This document shows positions 44,286-53,999 of a DNA stretch of 64,000 nt, in pieces (within the stretch, counting starts at the first letter, position 1; each line of letters starts with the position of its first letter). Position numbers and translations under genes: made by a program. The notes beneath the pieces were generated by a model. The model saw nothing but the letters and a program-made list of their open reading frames with translations, did no database searches and was not told the DNA's origin. The stretch is from Candidatus Eremiobacterota bacterium. GTDB lineage: Bacteria; Vulcanimicrobiota; CADAWZ01; Ess09-12. The stretch lies in NCBI GenBank assembly GCA_031082125.1, contig JAVHLM010000020.1, forward strand, positions 85,457 to 149,456. The letters are read 5' to 3'.

Positions 44286-44330
44286 GGGAATCCTCTTATA
44301 ACAGACCCGGGTACCTGAGAGGAGGAGCCT

Positions 44331-44435
44331 ATGAAGGGTGATACCGGTGAAATTCAGAGAGCCCCGCATAGCTCATGGATAAAGGGCTGCAGGAGAATTT
44401 TAGCACAACTTCCAAAGTTGCGATGGGGGAAATAA
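44331..44435 (+). CDS. Possible 34-residue basic peptide
   Basis: A short frame (MKGDTGEIQRAPH...LPKLRWGK) is preceded by a very strong GAGAGGAGGAG 4 nt upstream of its ATG, and TTATAA lies further upstream. It has no membrane segment. The ribosome site is the only support, so it may be a real small protein or a remnant of the upstream gene's 3' region. Confidence 0.3.
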   Translation: MKGDTGEIQRAPHSSWIKGCRRILAQLPKLRWGK

Positions 44436-44451
44436 GTGCCGAGGCATCTCC

Positions 44452-44914
44452 TCAGAGCTTGAAGGCTGCAGTAAACCAGTACCAGTAGCCGGCCGGCCTG
44501 TTTTTCGATTCCAGATCGCGGGTGTACTTCAGCTTCAAAGTCAGATCCTGCGCCTTGAGAAGCGCTTCATCGCGGGTCCCGGCATGAAGCTTCCCGTGGA
44601 TATTCTTGATAAAGGAGCAGAATGTGAATGTGGCGAGACAGCCTGCGAGATTGACCATGTGCTTTACGGGCTCATGGGGTAAAGGCATGCGCCGGCTGAC
44701 CCTTCCTGAAAACAAACCGGTCCCCATGGCCGATGCAATCCCTTATGACGTTATCAGCCCAGGCCTTTGTGACGAGATAGGTGCTGCCATGCATATCTCC
44801 CTCGGAAGGCACGACGTCTCGATCAAGGCACAGATAACGCCGCGATTCAGCCAGTGATGGCAGGTATTCCGGACTGGATACAGGCTCCCAGAGGTATTTC
44901 TTCTCATCATGCAT
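44452..44914 (-). pseudogene. Possible frameshifted small gene
   Basis: Two overlapping minus-strand frames look like halves of one protein: the 5' part (44914-44672, MHDEKKYLWEPVSSPEYL) ends shortly after a FVFRKGQPAH segment, and the 3' part (44727-44452) continues with MVNLAGCLATFTFCSF and ends YWFTAAFKL. Neither half alone has a good family match. A single-base shift near 44690 would join them. It could also be two unrelated short frames. Confidence 0.35.
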
Positions 44915-44990
44915 CTCTCATTATCCTCGTATGGCTCATTCATCACCTGCTCCACTTTCCCTTCCAAGCCGTGGCAGTCAATAGCCATCA

Positions 44991-45215
44991 TCACACAGTG
45001 ATCCCCTGGAGCCAGATACCTGCATTGGAATCATGCACACAGACTATTGTACCGCCATCAGGCAGTTTCACGCCGCTGCAATACAGAGTCCCGTTAGTCA
45101 GACCCTGGCTTCTCGTTTGTGAGCCAGCGAGCACTTCCTTCTCAGCCCATGCCGGCATCACAAGCGCCAGGCACAGGAATGAAACAACAAGCAACGCAAC
45201 CAATACTCTTGACAT
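44991..45215 (-). CDS. Small secreted hypothetical protein
   Basis: This 74-residue protein has a clear signal peptide (LVALLVVSFLCLALVMPAWA, cleavage near AWA-EKE) and a short mature part with two Cys residues (YCSG, IVCVHD) that may form a disulfide. AGAAGGGA lies before the ATG. No family is recognised. It is followed by the possibly frameshifted gene on the same strand. Confidence 0.6.
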   Translation of the reverse strand: MSRVLVALLVVSFLCLALVMPAWAEKEVLAGSQTRSQGLTNGTLYCSGVKLPDGGTIVCVHDSNAGIWLQGITV

Positions 45216-45337
45216 AGGATACTTTTTCCCTTCTCTCTGTTCTATAGGGCTAAGTGCAAGTGAATTGCCATATTCACCTGCACAAAAAGGCTTCAGTAAA
45301 ATAATAATCCATTGGTGAATGAGAGCCTGCTTTATGG

Positions 45338-46048
45338 CTATGCCGAATCAGCGGGAGATGCCAGGCAGAGTATATGGAGCATGTAAAGCGCATAGCCACA
45401 GAATATGATTCCCGCCAACAGGAATAGGCCATACTCCCACCGGGGAAGAAGCGCCAGGAGGGCGGCACAGAAAAGAATCATGACAATTGAGACAGGAGCC
45501 AGAGCTTTCCAGTTTCTTGAAAGATATCCTTTCACCGGGCGCCCTGCCGCTGACAGGGTGTGAAGGGGAGCAACGACCACGAGAAAGAGCCAGCCCATCA
45601 GGATCCCGGCGACGGCAGGGACAACGTTATCGCCGCTCAAGTCCCCGATGAAATAACCTGCAGCCAGCGATATGGCAGAGAATGGGACCAAGTACACGAC
45701 GCCGAATCCGAGAGAGGGGAGAAAAAATCTCACCCCTCCTCTCAGAAATCCTGAGAGCGTGAAACCTCTGCCCGATATGATGTCCGAGAAAGATGCGATA
45801 AGGGATGAATAGACAAATAAGAGCGCTGCGACAAGCAGGGGAAGCACATAAAGCACTGCCTGGAAGGCATAAATTGATGTGGCGGAGGACATGGCGCCCG
45901 GTATGGGTTTGTAAAGCCCCCGGGAAATGGCATCGACAGTGAAAAATGCTGCCCATATCAGGGCAGCTCCGCACAGGAGGGCTATGAAAACGGCTTTCAA
46001 TCCTCCCCCGGAGAGTGCACGGCCGAAAAGGGGGCTCATCGATTTCAT
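45338..46048 (-). CDS. Six-helix integral membrane protein
   Basis: The 236-residue product is almost wholly hydrophobic with about six membrane segments (for example FIALLCGAALIWAAFF, YVLPLLVAALLFVY, FGVVYLVPFSAISLAAG). The loop SFSDIISGRGFTLSGFLRGGVRFFL is typical of uncharacterised membrane proteins of DUF4013-like look, which I cannot name with certainty. AGGAG precedes the ATG. It is 10 bp after the hybrid kinase gene and is probably cotranscribed. Confidence 0.65.
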   Translation of the reverse strand: MKSMSPLFGRALSGGGLKAVFIALLCGAALIWAAFFTVDAISRGLYKPIPGAMSSATSIYAFQAVLYVLPLLVAALLFVYSSLIASFSDIISGRGFTLSGFLRGGVRFFLPSLGFGVVYLVPFSAISLAAGYFIGDLSGDNVVPAVAGILMGWLFLVVVAPLHTLSAAGRPVKGYLSRNWKALAPVSIVMILFCAALLALLPRWEYGLFLLAGIIFCGYALYMLHILCLASPADSA

Positions 46049-46058
46049 AAGGCTCCTA

Positions 46059-48611
46059 TTATTCTTGATTTTCTAAGAGGGACGGTGCCGGGATCCCGGG
46101 AACCGTTATCTTCCTGAGATCTTCGAGAAGCTCCTCACAGGTATAAGTATCCTTGCGGAAAATTTTTCCTGCATTGCTGCTGTTGAGCCTGCGATGCTCC
46201 TCCATGGTGACATCCTTTGAAGTCACTACTATCACGGGAATAGTGCGCCATAGCTCTTCCCTGCGAAGCTCGGCAAAAAACTCGAAGCCATCCATCCCGG
46301 GCATGAGCAAATCCAGAAGTATCACAGCCGGCATCTGCTCTTTCACACGCTCAAGGGCGACCAGCCCGTTTTCCGCATCGGTCACCGCCCATCCCGCTTT
46401 TTCCAGCATCTTTCTCAGCATTTCACGCGTGGGAAGATCATCCTCTACCACGAGAACAGGTTGAGACGCCCCGGGGCGGTATCTTTGCAGGAGCCGAAGC
46501 AGTCGCTCCCTGTCCACAGGCTTGGTGATGAAATCTGCTATACCCTGGGCAAAGCCAAGCCCCTTATTCTCTTCAACGGCAATCATGATGACAGGGATGT
46601 CACGGGTCAGCGTCTCTTCCTTCAGGGCAGAAAGGACTGCCCAGCCATCCATTTCAGGCATGAATATATCGAGCGTGATGACATGAGGACGCAGCTCCCT
46701 CGCAAGACGGAGCGCCTCCGTGCCGTCGGATGCACAGGCGACCTCGAAGCCGTTCTTCTGGAGAAAACGCTGCAGCAGCTCCCGGGCTGCGGGGTCATCA
46801 TCAATGATGAGGACCGTTGCGGCCGATGATTCCAGGGATCCCTGCTGAATGCCGCAGGACTGTGGCTCAATTGCTGGTTTTGCCCTGGGATCACTCACCT
46901 TCGAAGGAATGCGCATGGTAAACGTGGAGCCCTCACCAGGCCTGCTCGTCACCGTTACTTCTCCACCCATCATTCTGCAGAATCGCCTGGAAATCGCGAG
47001 GCCGAGACCGGTTCCCCCGAATTTCTTCGCCGTAGAGGCATCGGCCTGTGAGAATGACTGGAACAGCCTGCCGAGCTGCTCCTCTGTCATACCGATGCCG
47101 GTATCGCTCACGCTCAAGTGTATCCAGTCTCCCTCTTCATGGTATTCACGGCTTACCTTGAGGGTAATTGCGCCATTTTCAGTAAACTTGGCGGCATTGC
47201 TGATGAGATTCAGCATGCACTGCCTGATCCTGGTAAGATCGGCATGCATGGAGCCCAGGCTCTCGGGACAGTTTATGGTAAGGGTATTGTTCTTCTTCTT
47301 TACCAGGGGCTCTGTGGTGCCCACAATCTCCATGACGGCCTTATGGATTTCAAAGGTCTCAAGATAAAGCTCCAGCTTGCCGGCTTCAATCTTGGAAAGG
47401 TCAAGAATATCATTGATCAGGGCAAGCAGGTGCTTCCCCGCACCGCTGATCTTCCTGAGATCAGGGACGAACTCTTCACCGGCTTCTTCCTCGAGCATCT
47501 CGCTGTACCCTATGATGGCGTTCAGAGGTGTCCTCAGCTCATGGCTCATATTGGCGAGAAAGAAGCTCTTCGCCTTATTGGCCGCGTCAGCTTCGGCCCG
47601 GGCATGCTCGAGCTCCTCATTGGTACGCCGTAATTCGGCTGTCCGGATAGTCACCATCTTCTCTATCTCGCGGGCCTGAAGCACATTGCTGTATGCCAGA
47701 TGGGAAAGCTGTTTCGCAAAGAGAAACAGGGCGCTGCATACGGCGGCAAACTGCTCCCTCGGCATGCGCGTCACGTTTTCAAGAGCCTTCCGGTATTCCC
47801 CTTCGTCGGCACCAATCTCACGGGCGTACCGGATCATCCCTTCCAGGTCCGCCGATTCATCGAGAACCTGCCCGACGAGCCAGCTTGCAATATGCTGATC
47901 GCCGACACAGATGCTCGAGCCTCCATCCCAGAGACCGCCGCTGAGGCAGGCCTGCATGACAGGTCCATCAGGATTCTTTCGCCCGATGCGCGAATCTGAG
48001 GTGAAGCAGTTCGCCTGACCTTTTTCCGTCCTGCGGATAATGTTCATGCAGAGATGGCAGAAGTTGCTGGGCTTTGTGAGGGGCCTCCCTCCGGGATCGG
48101 TAATGATCGACGCTACCCCCGTGGCGCTGGCGAAGGCATCCTGTATCCTCTGAACCTCCTCCATATCGAAGAGCTCTGCAAACTCCGGGACTGAAATATC
48201 CCCGAGAGGGCGTGTAAGAGTGTCAATCTTGCTTTTCAGGTACTCCTCGGTCTCCCTGTAGCCGGTGATATCATTAATAAATCCCTCTATGCAGAGAAGC
48301 TCTCCGGCAGGGGAGCAGATGCCCTGCCCCCTGTCCTCAACCCACTTTTCCCCTCCATCGGCGGTTTTTATGGGATAGACCAGCTCAAAAGGCTTCTTTT
48401 CGGCGAGAGCGGCACTTATCTGTTCCTTCACTTTTCCCCGGAAATCCCCGCGGATAAGGGAAATGAGGGATATCCTTCCCGAGACAAGCTCTTCAGGGCT
48501 GTACCCGGTAAGCTTGAGGCCGCCCTCACTCACGAACTCCATGGCCCGGGACTCATCAGCGATGCAACGGTATGCCATCGCGTGAAGGTTATTGATGAGC
48601 CTCTCAAGCAT
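46059..48611 (-). CDS. Hybrid sensor kinase: PAS, PocR, HisKA, HATPase, two receivers
   Basis: The 850-residue protein has a PAS domain (about 10-125), a PocR-like sensor (about 150-320; [20 protein letters not shown] with Cys-rich FCHLCMNI), a HisKA with [13 protein letters not shown] (about 354), a HATPase with [13 protein letters not shown] and [18 protein letters not shown], and two receiver domains (about 605-720 with [10 protein letters not shown]; about 730-845 with [10 protein letters not shown]). It has no membrane helix. PocR-like domains bind small organic ligands. The start at 48611 is chosen for its AGGAGG 8 nt upstream; a longer in-frame TTG start lacks one. Confidence 0.9.
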   Translation of the reverse strand: MLERLINNLHAMAYRCIADESRAMEFVSEGGLKLTGYSPEELVSGRISLISLIRGDFRGKVKEQISAALAEKKPFELVYPIKTADGGEKWVEDRGQGICSPAGELLCIEGFINDITGYRETEEYLKSKIDTLTRPLGDISVPEFAELFDMEEVQRIQDAFASATGVASIITDPGGRPLTKPSNFCHLCMNIIRRTEKGQANCFTSDSRIGRKNPDGPVMQACLSGGLWDGGSSICVGDQHIASWLVGQVLDESADLEGMIRYAREIGADEGEYRKALENVTRMPREQFAAVCSALFLFAKQLSHLAYSNVLQAREIEKMVTIRTAELRRTNEELEHARAEADAANKAKSFFLANMSHELRTPLNAIIGYSEMLEEEAGEEFVPDLRKISGAGKHLLALINDILDLSKIEAGKLELYLETFEIHKAVMEIVGTTEPLVKKKNNTLTINCPESLGSMHADLTRIRQCMLNLISNAAKFTENGAITLKVSREYHEEGDWIHLSVSDTGIGMTEEQLGRLFQSFSQADASTAKKFGGTGLGLAISRRFCRMMGGEVTVTSRPGEGSTFTMRIPSKVSDPRAKPAIEPQSCGIQQGSLESSAATVLIIDDDPAARELLQRFLQKNGFEVACASDGTEALRLARELRPHVITLDIFMPEMDGWAVLSALKEETLTRDIPVIMIAVEENKGLGFAQGIADFITKPVDRERLLRLLQRYRPGASQPVLVVEDDLPTREMLRKMLEKAGWAVTDAENGLVALERVKEQMPAVILLDLLMPGMDGFEFFAELRREELWRTIPVIVVTSKDVTMEEHRRLNSSNAGKIFRKDTYTCEELLEDLRKITVPGIPAPSLLENQE

Positions 48612-48820
48612 ACGCTCTCCCTCCTGCAGGAGGCTCCGGCCCTGCTTCTGTTTCCCGGCGGGAGCCTGAACCTTATGCCCTATTCTAGCACTAATTGCCG
48701 TTACAGACAAGGATGCAAAGCTGAATCATATCCGGTTTGCAAAGCAGAGCGCCATGAGACAGGAAAAGCTCTCCCTCCAGGATCAGGTTATGATTTTCAT
48801 CGTGCTGGATTGAAGCTGTG

Positions 48821-51331
48821 TCACAGGCGCCTGGAGAGATAATGCGCCGTGCGGCTGCCCCCGGCTTTCGCCACTTCAGCGGGGGTTCCCGAGGCGACTA
48901 TGCGCCCGCCTTCGCTGCCGGCCCCGGGACCAAGGTCCACTATCCAGTCGGCACAGGAAATCACCTCCATGTCGTGCTCAACGACAATCACGGTGTTGCC
49001 GGCATCGACAAGACCGTGCAGCTGGCTCATAAGCTTCTCGACATCGGCAGGATGCAGGCCGGCAGTGGGCTCATCGAGGATATAAAGCGTGTCGCCGCGC
49101 TGTTCGCGCTGAAGCTCGGCAGCCAGCCTGATACGCTGCGCCTCGCCGCCGGAAAGCTCGGTGGCAGGCTGCCCGAGCCTGAGATAGCCAAGCCCCACCT
49201 GGCGCAGGGTGCTGAGCGCCCTTACCACTGAAGGGATTTCAGTAAAAAACTCGCTGGCGCTGTCCACGGTCATATCCAGAACCTGGGCGACAGTGAGACC
49301 GCGATAGGTGACTGCCAGGGTTTCTTCGTTGTAGCGTCTGCCCTGGCAGGTAGCGCACGGAGCATAGACACTCGGCAGGAACATCAGCTCCACTGAGACA
49401 AAGCCTTCGCCCTCGCATGCGGTGCAGCGTCCTCCCGCCACATTGAAAGAAAAGCGGCTGGCGGTGAAACCGCGCGATCTGGCTTCGGCGGTGGCGGCAA
49501 AGGCTTTGCGCACGAAGTCGAAAAGCCCTGTATAGGTGGCAAGATTGGAGCGCGGCGTTCTGCCTATCGGCTTCTGATCAACGACAACCAGGCGGCTTAA
49601 CGCCTCCGCCCCTTCCAGCAGGACTCCGCGGATCGCTTCATCCAGAGCGGCGATATCGTCCTCACCCTGGTCTTTCAGGGCAGAGGAAGAGGCTTCATCA
49701 TCTTCCTCCCGGCTGATCTGCCCAAGTTTTTCACGGACGCTGTCGGCCAGCACCTGGGAGACCAGGGTGGACTTGCCCGAGCCGGAGACACCGGTGACCA
49801 CAGTGAGCACCGCACGCGGAAATCTTGCTTCCACCTCTATCAGATTGTGCATGGTCACTCCGCTTAAAGTCATCCAGCCCGATGGCGAGCGAGTTTCACG
49901 GCGCCTCGCGACTCTATTCGCCTGGTCTTTGAACAAATACTTTCTTGTCACCGACTGCTGAGCCGCCGCAAGACCGGCGACCGGGCCGCTGTAGAGCATG
50001 GCGCCCCCGCCCTCTCCTGCGCCTGGCCCGATATCGACAATCCAGTCGGCGGCCCGCACCAGGTCCATTTCATGCTCGATTACAAATAGCGAGTTGCCCG
50101 AGTCTTTCAGCCTCCCGAGCGTCTCGAGCAAAGCCTCGCAATCGGCTGGATGGAGGCCTGCAGAAGGCTCGTCCAGGACATAGACCACGCCGAACAGGCC
50201 GGATTTAAGCTGAGTGGCAAGCCTCAGTCTCTGCAGCTCACCAGCCGAGAGGGTGGGAGTGGCCCTGTCCATCGACAGGTAATCGAGCCCGAGACGGCTG
50301 AGCAGCTCAATGCGCTCGACCAGGTCATCGACTATCAGCCTTGCCACTTCCGCCTTTTGCGAGGATTTGAGCTCATCTGCGCCAGCGAGGATCTCTTTCA
50401 GGCGGGAGAGAGGCGCATGATAAAGCTCGGCGATATCATAGCCGGCAAAGCGCACGGCAAGCGCCTCGCTTCTCAGGCGCTTGCCCCGGCACCTTGCACA
50501 GGGCGCCTTGTCCATGAAGCTTTCGGCGCGCCTGCGGAGAGCCGCGCTGCTGGTAGTGCCGAATGTATGCTTGACATAACTGGCGGCGCTCATATAGGTA
50601 CCCTGGTAAGGCCGGTGAATGCGGTGCGCTTCTCGCTCGGCAAAAACGGTGACCACCGGCTTTTCCTCGGTAAAGAGAATCCAGTCCCGGTCTTTCCGGG
50701 GCAGGTCTTTCCAGGGCCTGTCGATGTCGTAGCCAAGGGTTGCGAGGATATCGCGGTAGTTTTTGCCCTGCCATGCGCCCGGCCAGGAGGCTATCGCCTT
50801 TTCGCGGATCGAGAGGTTCGGATCGGGCACCAGCGAGCTCTCGCTCACCGTGTGCACAATGCCTATGCCATGGCAGTCGGGACAGGCTCCGGCATGGGTA
50901 TTGGGTGAAAAAGCATCTGAATCGAGCCTGCCCGCTGCCCCTTCCGGATACGTGCCGGCGCGCGAAAAAAGCATGCGCAGCGAATTTGAGAGAGTGGTGA
51001 GCGTGCCCACGGAAGAGCGCGCCGTCGGCTCACCGCGCCGCTGCTGCAGAGCTACTGCCGGAGGAAGTCCAAGGATTTCAGTGACCCTTGGAGCGGGAAG
51101 CTGGGCGATGAGCCGCCTCGCATAAGGTGCAATGGATTCAAAATAACGCCTCTGCGCCTCGGCAAAAATAGTGCCGAAAGCCAGCGAAGACTTGCCTGAG
51201 CCCGATATGCCGGTGAACACCACGAAAGCATTGCGCGGCATGGTCACATCGATGCCCTTGAGGTTGTTCTGCCGGGCGCCGCGCACCTCGACAAAGCCGT
51301 CAGAATGAGGCTGGGATGGTGATTTTGTCAC
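48821..51331 (-). CDS. UvrA2-like ABC ATPase (short UvrA)
   Basis: This 836-residue protein has two ABC ATPase halves: Walker [10 protein letters not shown] (about 42) and GVSGSGKST (about 515), signature motifs [12 protein letters not shown] and [12 protein letters not shown], and Zn-binding CxxC pairs (CPDC, CARC, CTAC...CATC). It is about 100 residues shorter than UvrA and appears to lack the UvrB-binding region. Such UvrA2-type proteins act in drug tolerance or damage recognition. It starts with GTG at 51331, 100 bp after the conserved promoter repeat b. Confidence 0.9.
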   Translation of the reverse strand: MTKSPSQPHSDGFVEVRGARQNNLKGIDVTMPRNAFVVFTGISGSGKSSLAFGTIFAEAQRRYFESIAPYARRLIAQLPAPRVTEILGLPPAVALQQRRGEPTARSSVGTLTTLSNSLRMLFSRAGTYPEGAAGRLDSDAFSPNTHAGACPDCHGIGIVHTVSESSLVPDPNLSIREKAIASWPGAWQGKNYRDILATLGYDIDRPWKDLPRKDRDWILFTEEKPVVTVFAEREAHRIHRPYQGTYMSAASYVKHTFGTTSSAALRRRAESFMDKAPCARCRGKRLRSEALAVRFAGYDIAELYHAPLSRLKEILAGADELKSSQKAEVARLIVDDLVERIELLSRLGLDYLSMDRATPTLSAGELQRLRLATQLKSGLFGVVYVLDEPSAGLHPADCEALLETLGRLKDSGNSLFVIEHEMDLVRAADWIVDIGPGAGEGGGAMLYSGPVAGLAAAQQSVTRKYLFKDQANRVARRRETRSPSGWMTLSGVTMHNLIEVEARFPRAVLTVVTGVSGSGKSTLVSQVLADSVREKLGQISREEDDEASSSALKDQGEDDIAALDEAIRGVLLEGAEALSRLVVVDQKPIGRTPRSNLATYTGLFDFVRKAFAATAEARSRGFTASRFSFNVAGGRCTACEGEGFVSVELMFLPSVYAPCATCQGRRYNEETLAVTYRGLTVAQVLDMTVDSASEFFTEIPSVVRALSTLRQVGLGYLRLGQPATELSGGEAQRIRLAAELQREQRGDTLYILDEPTAGLHPADVEKLMSQLHGLVDAGNTVIVVEHDMEVISCADWIVDLGPGAGSEGGRIVASGTPAEVAKAGGSRTAHYLSRRL

Positions 51332-51440
51332 TTCTTTTCAATACCCCGGGAGAAACCGTCTCTTCGACTGAGGCATAGTCGCCCGGCAAACCGGTTTTTC
51401 AGTGCTGGAAAAGAGGGTTGAGTCCCGGGCTCCCGAGGTG

Positions 51441-51470
51441 ATTATACCAGAAAGGTGCCCCCGGGATCAA
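51441..51470 (-). repeat. Conserved promoter-like dispersed repeat, copy b
   Basis: On the minus strand TTGATC (51470-51465), an 18-bp spacer with GGCACCTTT and TATAAT (51446-51441) followed by CACCTCGGGAG match copies a and c. It faces the UvrA2-like gene, which starts at 51331, so it is its probable promoter. Between this and the nitroreductase gene (51471-51682) I see no gene I can support; a 34-codon frame at about 51600-51704 is not convincing. Confidence 0.7.
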
Positions 51471-51682
51471 TCTTATGCGAGGCAGAAGCGCCGCAGCCCA
51501 TCGCCTCCAGTATTCCTTTTTGGAGACCATATACACAAACCATGCAGCATGTGGTAGAATATGCAAGAGCCGGACAAAGGAGGCTCAGAGCTCTGAAAGA
51601 TGAGAAGCGACTATCAGGCGTGGGTAAGGAACAGTATGAAATTGACTTTCTGGACTATTCTTACGACACCCTTCATGATCCC

Positions 51683-52246
51683 TCACTGCTGTTCAGTGGC
51701 GTAACGGTTGCGGAAGGCGAATTTCTCCAGCGGCAGCCTTGGCGGCCTTTCCGCCTCCGATGCCTTCTGCTTGTCGTTGAGGAGCGGCGAGATTCCCTCG
51801 CTGCGGGGGCCCACCACGACGAGCGTGATGAGGCGCATATCATGGGGAATTCCCAGGGCGGCTTTTGCCTTCTCCTCATCGTAGCCGGCGATCGGGTGTG
51901 CCACGCAGCCCCGCTCGGTGGCCCTCAGGATTATGAACGCTGCCGCCATGCCGGTATCAAAAAGGAAATATTCCCTCTCCTTGATATTGCAGTCAAGATC
52001 TTTGCGGCTCACCACGGCTATGATCAGTGACGAGGCCTTCGCCCAGGCATTTGCTTCGGGAAGGGCCCCGTAAAGCTCAAGGAGCACCTCCAGGTCATAG
52101 ACAAAGACAAAACGCCAGGGCTGGTTGTTGTAGCACGAGGGCGCGAGCTGCGCGCAGCGGGCAAGGTCGCTCACAAGCTCTTCCGTCACCTCGAAAGGGG
52201 TCAGTGACCGGTAGGCTCTTCTCTCATCAATAAGGTCTCTCAGCAT
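51683..52246 (-). CDS. Nitroreductase-family FMN oxidoreductase
   Basis: The 187-residue protein has the nitroreductase core: RRAYRSLTPF near the N-terminus (flavin phosphate binding), LAPSCYNNQPWRFV and the DTGMAAAFIILRATERG helix. It is the short, single-domain type that forms dimers and reduces nitro compounds or quinones with NAD(P)H. AGAGGTATATGAG lies before its ATG. It stands alone on the minus strand, downstream of no operon partner. Confidence 0.88.
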   Translation of the reverse strand: MLRDLIDERRAYRSLTPFEVTEELVSDLARCAQLAPSCYNNQPWRFVFVYDLEVLLELYGALPEANAWAKASSLIIAVVSRKDLDCNIKEREYFLFDTGMAAAFIILRATERGCVAHPIAGYDEEKAKAALGIPHDMRLITLVVVGPRSEGISPLLNDKQKASEAERPPRLPLEKFAFRNRYATEQQ

Positions 52247-52479
52247 CTCATATACCTCTTTTCTCCGTGTATGCGCATTGGTATTTACTCACGCCATCGT
52301 GAATTCCTTTCTTTTCCTGGAGGGCGTGATGATTCGGTGAATTTCCCCCTGATGGCCTTGGAGGGGGAGCAGTCCGGTCTGTTTTCCCCGGGATTCACTG
52401 GAAAATAGGGGGGAAGGGCAGGAAAGTGGACTGGGCGACCAAGAAAGACTTCATCGGTCATTGAAAGGAGCTTCAGCAC

Positions 52480-52938
52480 ATGGACAAAGATAAATCCAAA
52501 GAGAGCCGCACCGCATCAATATTCTCCTCTCTCACCATAGGCATCCCCTTCTGCATGTATAAATTCCTTTTTGGCATGCTCGTTATTCGCAATCACATGG
52601 AGCTACCGGGCTGGATAATAATCATCTGGGCTCTGGCGGACGCACTTATGAACCTGGCACGGAGCTCCTTCCTGCTCGCTCAGAAAAAGTCCCCGATTGA
52701 GACCTGTACCCTGGCCCAGCTTGGCCGCCTCTTCAACCGGACGGCAGTATTTCTTGCAATTGATACGCTTCTTTCATTTTCAATCATCTGTTTTGTCCTG
52801 TGGTCCAGGTGGATAACGGAGCTCAGGCCTCAGGAGAGTCCCCTCTGGTATCTCGCCACAACGATAAACCTTGCAAGCCTCTCCATTGTCTCCCTGTGGT
52901 CGGAGATCCGGAAACCCCGCCCTCGCGCCGAACAATGA
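52480..52938 (+). CDS. Integral membrane hypothetical protein
   Basis: The 152-residue product has about four membrane helices (IGIPFCMYKFLFGMLVI, WIIIIWALADALMNLA, AVFLAIDTLLSFSIICFVLW, YLATTINLASLSIVSLW) and short charged ends. GAAAGGAG precedes the ATG at 52480. No family is recognised and it is not in an operon with its neighbours. Confidence 0.6.
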   Translation: MDKDKSKESRTASIFSSLTIGIPFCMYKFLFGMLVIRNHMELPGWIIIIWALADALMNLARSSFLLAQKKSPIETCTLAQLGRLFNRTAVFLAIDTLLSFSIICFVLWSRWITELRPQESPLWYLATTINLASLSIVSLWSEIRKPRPRAEQ

Positions 52939-52976
52939 TCACCCGCGGAGAAAAAGCCCCGGCAGCCGGTACAACA

Positions 52977-53213
52977 CTAATAATTAAACAGGTCTTTTAT
53001 TTCGTAAGTCTTTTTTGAGGCCCTGTTCAGCGCCCTCAATATTTTTGATTGCACCGCCGGCCTCAAGCGCCGGCCCTTCACCGCACGGCTGACCATCTTA
53101 TACGTTATCTGCTCGGTTGAGCACACCACAAGATCGCCGGCTTTCAATCCATGCAGAGCCATGATCTTTGCTATCGGCTGCTCGCCAAAATCTCTTTTGA
53201 TATCAGAGTCCAT
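52977..53213 (-). CDS. Small conserved HTH-like protein (EQITYKMV...LFNY type)
   Basis: This 78-residue basic protein contains IMALHGLKAGDLVVCSTEQITYKMVSRA, then KGRRLRPAVQSKIL and a C-terminal EIKDLFNY. Proteins of this design occur widely in deltaproteobacteria-like genomes as short DNA- or RNA-binding candidates with a helix-turn-helix-like centre. Its ATG follows the stop of the preceding gene by 6 bp, so the two are cotranscribed. Function unknown. Confidence 0.7.
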   Translation of the reverse strand: MDSDIKRDFGEQPIAKIMALHGLKAGDLVVCSTEQITYKMVSRAVKGRRLRPAVQSKILRALNRASKKTYEIKDLFNY

Positions 53214-53219
53214 TTTTGC

Positions 53220-53420
53220 TTATCTTTTAAAGATCTTGATCATTACCGGGATCGATATGATAACAGCTGCAAGCATTACCCACCACCCGATCCTGCCCAC
53301 ATACGGTGCTATCATTATGCCTATGGCCAGCCCCCCAAGCACCTTGGCACTTACGAAGAGCAGGAACATGGGTGTATCGAGCGCCTTCAGCTTATCCACC
53401 ATCTTGATATACCAACCCAT
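53220..53420 (-). CDS. Small membrane protein in operon with the HTH-like gene
   Basis: The 66-residue protein has two membrane helices (MFLLFVSAKVLGGLAIGIMIA and IGWWVMLAAVIISIPVMI). The start MGWYIKMVD at 53420 is chosen because AGGAGG lies five bases upstream; an in-frame ATG six codons earlier lacks one. It is cotranscribed with the HTH-like gene and lies about 110 bp after promoter repeat c. Confidence 0.65.
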   Translation of the reverse strand: MGWYIKMVDKLKALDTPMFLLFVSAKVLGGLAIGIMIAPYVGRIGWWVMLAAVIISIPVMIKIFKR

Positions 53421-53533
53421 ATTATCCTCCTGTTTCATACTCAGTCATGGTTTTCCCGGGGGTCAGGAGCAGAGTAGAGAACAGGTTCAGCATACCCCCG
53501 GGCCTTTGAGATCCCAGAGCGCCTCCCAAGGTG

Positions 53534-53563
53534 ATTATACCAGAAAGGTGCCCTGGGGAGCAA
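53534..53563 (-). repeat. Conserved promoter-like dispersed repeat, copy c
   Basis: On the minus strand TTGCTC (53563-53558), an 18-bp spacer with GGCACCTTT and TATAAT (53539-53534) followed by CACCTTGGGAG match copies a and b. It faces the membrane/HTH two-gene operon. Confidence 0.7.
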
Positions 53564-53749
53564 TTTTATGGCGCTCTCACCCCTGAGCAGTACCGCAACG
53601 GCATCGGCAGGGCCTTCTACGGACACGAGGCAACGCTCCCGGAATGGCTTCTGGAGATTATCACCCACGGGTACCATCATCGGTCGCAGCTCTTTACTTA
53701 CCTGAAGATCCTGGGCTCACCGGTGGATATGTCCACTCTCTACTCCTGA
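53564..53749 (+). pseudogene. 3' remnant of a DinB-like gene
   Basis: The plus-strand frame contains LPEWLLEIITHGYHHRSQL then FTYLKILGSPVDMSTLYS, the typical DinB-family C-terminal H-x3-HR-Q...YLK-LG motif. The rest of a DinB protein (about 150 residues) is missing upstream, where repeat c begins. It is a decayed fragment. The following 53750-53964 holds no gene I can support. Confidence 0.55.
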
Positions 53750-53964
53750 ATTCAGCCCGTATCAGCTGATAAATTATTTTAAAGCCCCTTCTCCTGAGGA
53801 TTCCCCCGGAAAGAGGGCCGGGAGAGCCCCTGAGGGGCCCATGGTGACCCCTGAAAGTGCTCCAGGGTCATTTTTGTCATCTCCACCCCTTCAATGCCCT
53901 CTGCATGGCATCGAGCGACGGCCTTAAAACTCATATATGATGGCCTTTTTGAGGGGTGGCCTCT

Positions 53965-53993
53965 TTGATTTATGCTTCCTCATATGCTATAAT
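53965..53993 (+). promoter_or_regulatory. Promoter of HNH paralogue 2, leaderless geometry
   Basis: TTGATT (53965-53970), a 17-bp spacer and a perfect TATAAT (53988-53993) end six bases before the ATG at 54000. Spacing is identical to that of paralogue 1. No Shine-Dalgarno is present. Confidence 0.65.
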
Positions 53994-53999
53994 AGTTTT

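Noticed and set aside
50150..50908. 252-codon plus-strand frame opposite the UvrA2-like gene
   Set aside because: It is antisense to clear ABC ATPase motifs and has no own motifs.
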